Origin: Berberis thunbergii | Lineage: Eukaryota; Streptophyta; Magnoliopsida; Ranunculales; Berberidaceae | Direction of reading: 5' to 3' | NCBI GenBank assembly: GCA_003290165.1 | Contig: QNQO01001168.1 | Coordinates: 284,499 to 348,498, forward strand | Length of the DNA: 64,000 nt | Shown: in pieces, positions 56,588 to 64,000 of the stretch | Position numbering within the stretch: position 1 is the first letter of the stretch | How the letters are laid out: each line of letters begins with the position of its first letter | Program-made: the position numbers and the translations under genes | The notes under the pieces: generated by a model | What the model was told of the DNA's origin: nothing | Seen by the model: the letters and a program-made list of their open reading frames with translations, nothing else | Database searches by the model: none

Positions 56588-58487
56588 CACTACAAAAAAA
56601 ATTCATTTCAGCAACGGCTAAAAAACCGTTGCTAATTGGCAAAAAACCGTAGCTAAAATGAATTAGGAACGGCTCAACAACCGTCGCTATTTGAATCAAC
56701 AACGACATACTATCCCGTGGCTAATTCGCAACTGCTAAACACCGTCGCTAACTCAAAAAATTCCATCACTAAAGCTGTTAAAAAATTCGGCTAAGTCTGT
56801 AGCAATTGAAAAATAGCGATGGTTTTGCCATGGCTATTTAGCGACAGCATGGAAGCCGTCGCTAAATTGCAAATCCAATTGACAAAACAGCCACGGTATT
56901 TGCCGTGGCTATTTTGGGACAACTTTGTTGCAAATCATAATGACAAATGAAATTTACAAATTACAAATTACAAATTACAAATGATTATAATGAAATTAGC
57001 TCTTAATGATTGTCCATTCTGAAAATTAATAGAAACTACCAGAGCTAAACTTAATTGATAAAAAACATGACAGGAGACTTAATTGATCAAAATTATAACA
57101 AAAATTACACAGAATCTCTAGAATATCATACAAAAATTACAAAAAAAAATTACAAAGAATCCATACAAAAATTACAAAAAACCACACAAAAAAAATTTAT
57201 TCGATCTATAGAATATCTTATTTGATCTCTGAGATCTGAGATTTCAGATCATAGAGATCTCAGATCTGCGATTTCAGATCTCTGAGATCTCTGATCTCGG
57301 AGATCAGAGATCTCTTGCAGCTAGGGAAAAGCGGGGAAGGGAGGGGAGAGGAAGGCGGCCGGGATGGGTGTCGAGGGAGGCGGCGGACTTCTCCTCTGTG
57401 GGTTTCTTTTCTGCGGGTAGAGAGCGAATTTTTGGTTGAGAGAAAATTTTTGTTTAAGTTGGTTGGTAAATAAATTTTAAATTTATATAGAGAGACAGGT
57501 AATTGAAAATGATTGGTTGAGTTAGGTTTACGCGGATCAGTGACGTGGTTTGGTTTAATGCGTTTGATTGAGCTAAAGTTTTTGGGTGTTATTGACGGTT
57601 GAGATGAGGTTTATTTTTGTGTATAATTTTTTTTAAATCAATTAGCGACGGTTTTGTGCCGTCCCTAATAAAAAAATCTTTGTAAAACTTAGCGACGGTT
57701 TTTTGCCATAGCTAAATGTTTTTGTGTATAAATTTATTTTTCAAAAAATCAATTAGCAACGGTTTTAAGCCGTCGCTAATAAAAAATCTGTGTAAATCTT
57801 AGCGATGGTTTGTGGTCGTAGCTAAATGTTTTTGTGTATAATTTTTTTTAATTCAATTAGTGACAGTTTTTGTCATCGCTAATAAAAAATCTTTGTAAAA
57901 CTTAGCGACGGTTTTTTGATGTAGCTAAATGTTTTTGTGTATACATTAAAAAAAAACAATTAGCAACTGTTTTGTGTCGTCGCTAAAAATATATCTTTCT
58001 AAAACATAGCGACGGTTTTTTGCCGTAGCTAAATGTTTTTGTGTATAAATTTTTTTTTTCAAAAAATCGACTAGCGACTGTTTTTTGCCGTAGCTAAATG
58101 TTTTTGTGTATAATTTTTTTTTCAAAAATTCAATTAGCGACGGTTTTTTGCCGTCGCTAATAAAAAAAATCTTTGTAAAACTTAGCGACGGTTTGTTGCC
58201 GTAGCCAAATGTTTTTGTGTATAATTTTTTTTTCAAAAAATAAATTAGCGGCGGTTTTTGTCGTCGCTAATAAAAAAAATCTTTGTAAAACTTAGCGATG
58301 GTTGATTGTCGTAGCTAAATGTTTTTGTGTATAATTTTTTTTTTCAAAATTCATTTAGCGACGGTTTTTTATGATTATGGGTTGAGTAAGTTATCGAAAG
58401 CATTAGTGAACGATTTTTTGCCGTCGCAAATCTTTTAATTAGCGACGATGCTAGTATCTGTAGCTATTGAAGCTTTTTTTTGTAGTG
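56588..58487. mobile_element. CACTA-3: short non-autonomous CACTA element (1900 bases)
   Basis: Begins CACTACAAAAAAAATTC and ends TTTTTTTTGTAGTG. GTA is duplicated at 56585-56587 and 58488-58490. Left subterminal motifs (CAACGGCTAAAAAACCGTTGC) occupy 56610-56925. A middle part contains GATCTCAGATCT-type palindromes (57210-57312). No captured gene or transposase was recognised. Confidence 0.92.
57630..58450. repeat. Tandem array of about 110-base units in CACTA-3
   Basis: About seven units, each with TTAGCGACGGTTTTTTGCCGTCGCTAA-like palindromes followed by AATGTTTTTGTGTATAATTTTT. Successive GTGTATAA words lie about 103-113 bases apart, with one shorter unit near 58041-58106. Confidence 0.9.
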
Positions 58488-58662
58488 GTATGAAGTGTGT
58501 ACTACCGGCTGCGCAGCTTCGCCGGTGGGAAAATTGCTTTGATTGTTGTTGGGTTGAGGGTCTTTAGAGTGTTTCATCTGTTCTAAGGGTTTCTCAATCA
58601 TCGATTAGAGTTGAGAAATTTTGCTACTATAGATTCACTTCTTGAAAGTAAAATTTGTCGTT

Positions 58663-58682
58663 TCCCATGGACAACGCCAAAC
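58663..58682 (-). other. Primer-binding region of the Tat-like element
   Basis: On the minus strand, directly after the 5' LTR, GTTTGGCGTTGTCCATGGGA corresponds with one small deletion to the TTTGGCGCCGTTGCCGGGGA that follows the LTR in Tat-type elements. Confidence 0.6.
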
Positions 58683-59216
58683 TGATGCGTCCAAAATTCA
58701 TTCTCCAGTAAGTGTAACCTGTAAGACAAATGTGAGACTGCTAAAGACCACATTTTTGGTGGTCGAAGGCACTCCGATGCTTAAGTTAGTAACTCAATTG
58801 AAAATGGAGATAAATCTGGATAGAACTTAGTTAAAGTTACATACATTTGTCGAATGTTCCCTTTACCTTATATAATGGTCGTTGTTAATTTGCTACGTGA
58901 CTTAAGCATGTGAGGTGCAATGAAAGGAGAGGTTCTTTACAACGACCTCTTTCTTTATGAAGATACATCGTCGGAGGCGTAACTCCCTCCATGACTTTTT
59001 TTCTCTGTAATGTTCCTCATCTTTAAGGGAAACTTTATTGGGCACAAATTTGGGCCTTTAACTAAGTTTATTCTGACGGGGCCCTGTTTGGGTTTCATGA
59101 TTGGATTTAACATTTTTGGACTTTTTGAGTTCGTCTAGTTTTGGGATACTAGATCCTCGTGATGGACAATTCTTGCTACGTGTAAGGCTGCAATATCAGT
59201 ATTATTTGTATCATCA
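58683..59216 (-). repeat. Tat-like element 5' LTR
   Basis: Aligns with 33021-33565 throughout. On the minus strand it starts TGATGATAC and ends GGACGCATCA, and it is followed by the primer-binding region. Confidence 0.85.
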
Positions 59217-61590
59217 TATTCTATCTCCCTGTTTATCACTTTCTTCCAGAAAGAAGCTTCAAAAGTAGACATCACTTCTTTATAAGTTTGAGGCTCTGTT
59301 TGCTAACATGTAAGTTAGAAAATCTGGACAAAATGTTTTGGACTTTCAAGTTCTCTTGTCGTGTCTAAGGAAGTCATCATTTCTATTTTCATTAGAATTA
59401 ATATTTTGCTCACCCCATTCATTTGACACTTCATGTGTTTTTTTTAGCACTAGATGACTCAGAAGTCGTACGTGGTGTTGATTTTATGTAATCCTTCCTA
59501 TGAGGAAATACAGTCTAAAAAAACACTGCATCTCTAGACTCAAGGATAGTATTAATATGAATATCATTGATATTAGATTTAAACACCAAAAATTTGTATT
59601 CACTGTTATTTTAAGCATTTCCTAAAAAAAACAATGAATAATTTTTGCTCATAGTTTGTTCATTTTAGGTGGTGTTAAAAGAAACATCCGCTAAGCACCT
59701 CCACACTTTAATGTATTTATAGGGTTGTCGTCTACCTTTCGATATTTCATATGGTAATTGATCAATTTTTTTTGTGCGACGCTCCATTTAAAATACGATT
59801 TGTCATATGGAGTGCTTCCCCTAAAAGTTTTCAAGTAGACCGGAGTTGATAAACATGGTATTAATCATGTCTTTCAAGATTCTATTTTTCCTTTCAACAA
59901 TTTCATTTGATTGTGGTGAGTAAGGAGCAGTAGTTTGGTGTATAATATCATTTTGTTCATAAATCTCTGTGAATGGAGATTCATACTCACCGCCTCTATT
60001 AGATCTTGATATTTTGATATTTTTATTTTACTGATTTAGACTTCAGTTTTGTATTTTATGAACACATTGATTGTTTCATCTTTTGCTATTTAATAAATAA
60101 ACATAACATTACCTGAGCAATCATCGCTAAATGTGATAAAAATATTTCTTCCCGCCTCGAGTAGGAATTGATTTGAAATCACTTAAATCGGTATAAGCCC
60201 AAATTTTCAGTGATTCTTTGTACTGATGAAAATGATGTTTAGTAAATTTTGCTTTTACACAAACCTTGCATTTGTGTTGTGATTTATTATCAAATTTCGG
60301 GATGAACCATAGTCTAGCCAACTTATTCATTTTTCTTAAAATTTACATGAGTTATTTTATTATGCCACAGTAAAGGGGACTCAAGCAAATAAGAAATAGA
60401 TTTGCATTAATAATGACCATTATATTGGCCTTGAAAAGACCAATCTGTAAGGTAACCACATCCCATATATACCTTACCACATCCCACATATACTCCATTT
60501 TTTCGACAAGACAAATTTTCTCGACTCAAAAACTATTTTTAAAATTATTCTCTACCAGAAGAGAACCAGAGATTAAATTTTCCTAATCTTTGGTACATGC
60601 AAGACGTCTTTCATCGTGACGTTCTTGCCTGAGGTATATTTTAATACCACGGTTCATTTGCCTTCAATTGCCGAGATTAAATCATTTCCCATGAAGACCT
60701 TGTCATCGTTATTCAACTTCTCATAAGTTGAAAACATGGTCTTATTGCAACAGATGAGGCCGGTGACACCAGTTTCAAGTCACCATGTGCGAGGATGATT
60801 AACAAGGTTAACCTCAATACATTGGCACTAATGTGTAACCTTTTGATAAGATATGCAAGAGCTCTTGACAAGTTTGCTCGAGAAGACTGCCTTTCGTTGT
60901 CTTCATCCTTCGGTTTCGACAATCCTTCGCAAGATGCCCCTTCTTAATACAAACGTAACAAGAGCCCTCAAAAATTTTAAACTTCACATGACTTTGGGGT
61001 TTACGCCATTTTCCCATTCTTCGAGGAACACTTCTTTTGGTGAGAGCTCTTCTTCTTCTTTGAACTCTCAATGACATGCGCCTTTGAATCAACCTGTGTG
61101 CACTTGTCTGTTCCTCAATCTTTAGGCGGCTGATTAAGTCTTCAAGACTCATCTCATTACGATTGTGTTTCAGATAATACTTGAAATCTTTCCAATTGGG
61201 AGGGAGCTTCCCAATAATAGCAACAATTTGGAAAGATTCGCTGATGACGTAGCCTTCGGCCTGCATTCCATGAATGAGAGTTTGAATTCTTGAATCTTGA
61301 GAATGGCAGTTTTAGCATCAGTTATCTTGTAATACATAAACTTGACAAGCTTCAATTGCGAGGAACACTTCCTTGTGGCTCTCTTGGGTTTCTCCATCTT
61401 TTGGCTTTGGTTCATCTTCGATAAGAGACTTTGCCAAACCCAATGTTGTTAGGTAAAACAATATCTTGCTCTGCATGTTTTAAAATAACTCCTTTGATTT
61501 CTCTAGCCTATCATAAGCAAAAACTTTAGTGACTTTAAAGGCCACCCAAACAATTAAGCTGGTTTCCATTTTATCTCCCATATTTCTGTT
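59217..61590 (-). pseudogene. Copia gag to integrase region, degenerate
   Basis: From about 61590 down: gag (HGMQAEGYVISESFQIVAII, LPPNWKDFKYYLKHNRNEMS, LEDLISRLKIEEQ), zinc knuckle CYVCIKKGHLAKDC (about 60955-60914), pre-integrase and integrase (NKLARLWFIPKFDNKSQHKC, VCVKAKFTKHHF, AYTDLSDFKSI; NEIVERKNRILKDMIN around 59880), and a post-integrase part (YKFLVFKSNINDIHINTILE, SRDAVFF). Many stops and frameshifts. The frame runs to the TATTC at 59217 and continues at 33020. Confidence 0.85.
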
Positions 61591-61599
61591 TGTTCAGCA

Positions 61600-64000
61600 T
61601 AGAAAAACACAATTTGTTTGTTATTAGTAATAATATAAATAATAAAATTCTGTCACCCAACAATTTAATTAGACTAAGTACTGTAAAACATATCTTAATC
61701 AGAATTCATAATTTATAAACTCTGTATCTAATTTGTACAAATTACTATAATATAACACAGTAATATTGATAGAGTTCTAATTAATATAAACTCTAAAACT
61801 TACTGTACAAAATAGTATGTTGAAATTAAATGTACAAATAAAACACGTACCGTATAAAACAGTGTGTTAAACAAATTTGCACAAATAAAAGTTTACTGTA
61901 CTAAATAGTAAATGATATAGACTCTAAGTCTGTAAGCCAACACGTTTTGACCAAAGTGTGTACTTTGGATTTGACCAAAGTTTTAGTGCTTTGGATATGT
62001 ATGGCTACATACAGTATACAACACAAACTCAAATTTTTAAAACGAAACATGTATTAGCCAAATTTCTGGACTTTGGATTTGAGCAGAGTTTTTAGTACTC
62101 TAGATATGTTTGGCTAGAGTATGAAAGTCCGACACTGATGCAGATTATATGTTATTGTCTTAAGATTGTTGGATACAATCTATAACGGATGAGATAATCT
62201 GAGGCTTGCTTAATGTAATGTCCTTGAGATAATATTTGGCCCGTCTCGGTGCAACGTTGTTGGTCGTTAGTCTCCCAAGATACGATAAACTCATCTTGTT
62301 CCTAATGCACTTTATGATAGAAACTCGGGCGAATAGAAATATAAATTGACTTTGAGATGACCAGGAAAGAACTTGTTTGATTTGAATGTAAACTCTTCTT
62401 GTGTGGGCTAAGTTGTTGTAATGATAAATTGCTAATATTTTTGATATCTCAAATGATTAGTTTAAGATCCTGCTTATAGCAATGAAACACTACGTACCTG
62501 CTCCAAGAAGACATCAAGACCTGTCAGAAGACACGTCTATTAGAGATTACATAAATAACGATTCACCTCATTCAACCTACCTTATGGAAATACATAAATT
62601 TCCAACACTTTGGTTGATAATTTGCCTCTTGCATTGGACTCGCCATCTTATCGAGCACTATAATAATATCTAGTTATCTCATTCACATCAATCGGAACGC
62701 TCACAGATTGTACGAGCATTCTGTGTATTCACCACATACATGTTCTGTTGTTTGGCACCAAACGGCCATGCCTTTATAAATGTAACTGTTACATGGAAAC
62801 TCATACATGACAGAGGGTGCACATGTGGATCAACGGTGGTGGCTACCATCGCTACTGAGTAATCAAATTGATGTTTATTTTTCTTTTTCCAAAGTTTTTT
62901 TTATTTGGAAGTAGTCGTTGAAAAATATATACTAGCAAGTTGTAATGCTCATTCTTGTAAATCATCTCTAGCGAACTTTAAGTCTCGGTATCTATCAGTA
63001 TCTGTCATAGGGAAACAATTTATGATAGTCGAGGATTAAGATGAGCGTTGGCTGATTTTTGCAAATTAATTTTTATTTAAAAACTTGTTTCTACAACATC
63101 AGAGGGAAACATTTATATATTCAAGGTTTGAGATGAGAAATGATCTTTGTCGGAAAAACTGAGTTCTACAAAATCGACTCAGGTAAACTTGAAATCTTGG
63201 CTTCCATAACACATGCAATTCGAAAAAATACAATTGTTATGATCAAATCGAGTTTGGTAAATCAAATCTACTTCAAAATTCCATTCTTGCCATTCACCTG
63301 TTCATGACTTGAATGGCTAAGTTTCATAGGCTGGAGTTGATTTAGCAAATTCTTACTAAATTTACCATGGTCCATATTCAACTTTGAAACTTGACTAGTG
63401 AAGATAGTTTAAGTGTGACTTCAACACTAAAATAACTTAGTTTTAATACTACACTTTTACTTTTATAATGTATTTATATTAAATAATCTCACTTCTTAAA
63501 CCACTTTCGCTCAGTCCTTATTTATGGATTATACTTAATCCATGTAACATTGTATTTAAAATGCATTCCTACAAGGCTAGTGCATTCATCGCTCCCATTT
63601 CTCATTTTGCTCATTGCGTATAGCCCACCTTATGTATGTGTTCATCTTTAACCTGTTCTCCAAGTTATTCCCCATCCCCAACCTAGTCCCTTTTATCTCA
63701 CTGCAAACTGAAGCAACTTCCCTTGCACTTCTTTGAAAAATATGCGCATTCCCTTCTTTCAAATATTCTATGGATACAAATAACTCAAAATCTTCAGTTT
63801 AATGCAGCATTTTAAACGCAATTACTAGAGTATGTATACCTTGTCAAATTTACATTTTATTTGAGTCTCAAAATACACATAACCGGTCAATTACAAGGTT
63901 CATAAAGCTGAGTTTAAAACAATTATTTCGTATAAATATTCCTCTAAATCTTCTCATAGCACGAGTCTCCACAGCTGCTCATCTTGAAATATAAGTGTAA
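61600..64000. other. AT-rich flank, nothing recognised
   Basis: It probably contains the untranslated front and 5' LTR of the split Copia element, but I could not define LTR ends. A pair of similar stretches, TTTTGACCAAAGTGTGTACTTTGG and TTTGAGCAGAGTTTTTAGTACT, lies at 61945-62100. No gene was seen. Confidence 0.4.

Larger units (their letters stand above)
33021..59216 (-). mobile_element. Tat-like Ty3/gypsy element without pol (TR-GAG-like), hosting three CACTA insertions
   Basis: LTR copies at 33021-33565 and 58683-59216 have ends TGATGC(A/G)TCC and TATCAT(T/C)A. Flanking GATTC (33016-33020) and TATTC (59217-59221) agree in four of five bases. Inside the right LTR, on the minus strand, the sequence GTTTGGCGTTGTCCATGGGA resembles the GGCGCCGTTG-type primer-binding region of Tat elements. 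A purine tract AAAGGGGGAG borders the left LTR. Without the three CACTA elements and their duplications about 7.3 kb remain: LTR, gag (minus), a 71-base minisatellite, an antisense open frame, LTR. No protease, RT or integrase motif was found. Confidence 0.8.
32640..61600 (-). mobile_element. Ty1/Copia element on the minus strand, split by a 26-kb nested insertion
   Basis: Gag, protease/pre-integrase and integrase pieces run from about 61590 down to 59217, and the reverse transcriptase resumes at 33020 and fades at about 32640. Skipping the Tat-like element and one copy of the duplicated five bases gives an uninterrupted frame ASFWKKVINREIESIMHNHT, which proves the two halves were once joined. 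LTRs were not identified; the 5' LTR would lie right of 61600 and the RNase H end is missing on the left. Confidence 0.85.

Noticed and set aside
57630..58450. Regular palindromic repeats resembling a CRISPR array
   Set aside because: Spacers are not unique but repeat with the unit, the host is a plant, and the array is the subterminal region of a CACTA element.
62482..62673. 63-residue open frame at the right edge
   Set aside because: Short, no motif, no splice or promoter context.

Overview
The window is nuclear DNA of a flowering plant, probably a eudicot. The evidence is GT-AG introns, AT-rich intergenic sequence, plant-only gene families (protochlorophyllide oxidoreductase, vacuolar sorting receptor, AINTEGUMENTA-like, LIN/CERBERUS) and plant lineages of Copia, Ty3/gypsy, hAT and CACTA transposons. 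Only one gene looks intact: a five-exon gene for a small C2-domain protein (15076-25728). Nearly all the rest is layered transposable elements and the host-gene fragments they carry.

Layout. (1) 1-7435 is the right-hand part of a CACTA transposon carrying a same-strand series of host exons: an unidentified exon, POR, a GBF-type bZIP, an SUA-like RRM, a tetraspanin, ABCA and ABCB. (2) 7436-13908 holds a decayed gypsy-type LTR remnant and a 5'-truncated Copia element with a broken pol. (3) 15076-25728 is the C2 gene. Its third intron is about 7.7 kb and contains an antisense pseudogene, which is itself split by a complete Ty3/gypsy chromovirus (16021-21484, TSD TTGTC). (4) 26206-30057 is a complete but defective hAT element (8-bp TSD GTGGTGGC). 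(5) 32640-61600 is a minus-strand Copia element split by a Tat-like, pol-less gypsy element (33021-59216). The Tat-like element is split in turn by three complete CACTA elements: 35404-42178 (TSD ACT), 45211-55381 (TSD CTC) and 56588-58487 (TSD GTA).

The most interesting system is the set of gene-capturing ('Pack-') CACTA elements. CACTA-1 carries, all on one strand and with introns kept, the 5' end of a nucleolin gene, pieces of ribonucleotide reductase R1, DDM1, a DExH RNA helicase and PRP3/RDM16, and the 3' end of a vacuolar sorting receptor. CACTA-2 carries fragments of AINTEGUMENTA-like, clathrin heavy chain, a sugar transporter and LIN, also all on one strand. Several joins fall inside exons. 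DDM1 and RDM16 belong to the host machinery that silences transposons, so the element could feed small RNAs against its own silencers; this is inference.

The order of events can be read from the nesting: Copia first, then the Tat-like element (removing it restores the Copia reading frame), then the three CACTA insertions (removing CACTA-1 or CACTA-2 restores the interrupted frame). All captured fragments examined in detail carry stops or frameshifts or are truncated, so none is called a functional protein gene. Family names come from remembered motif similarity, not a database search.
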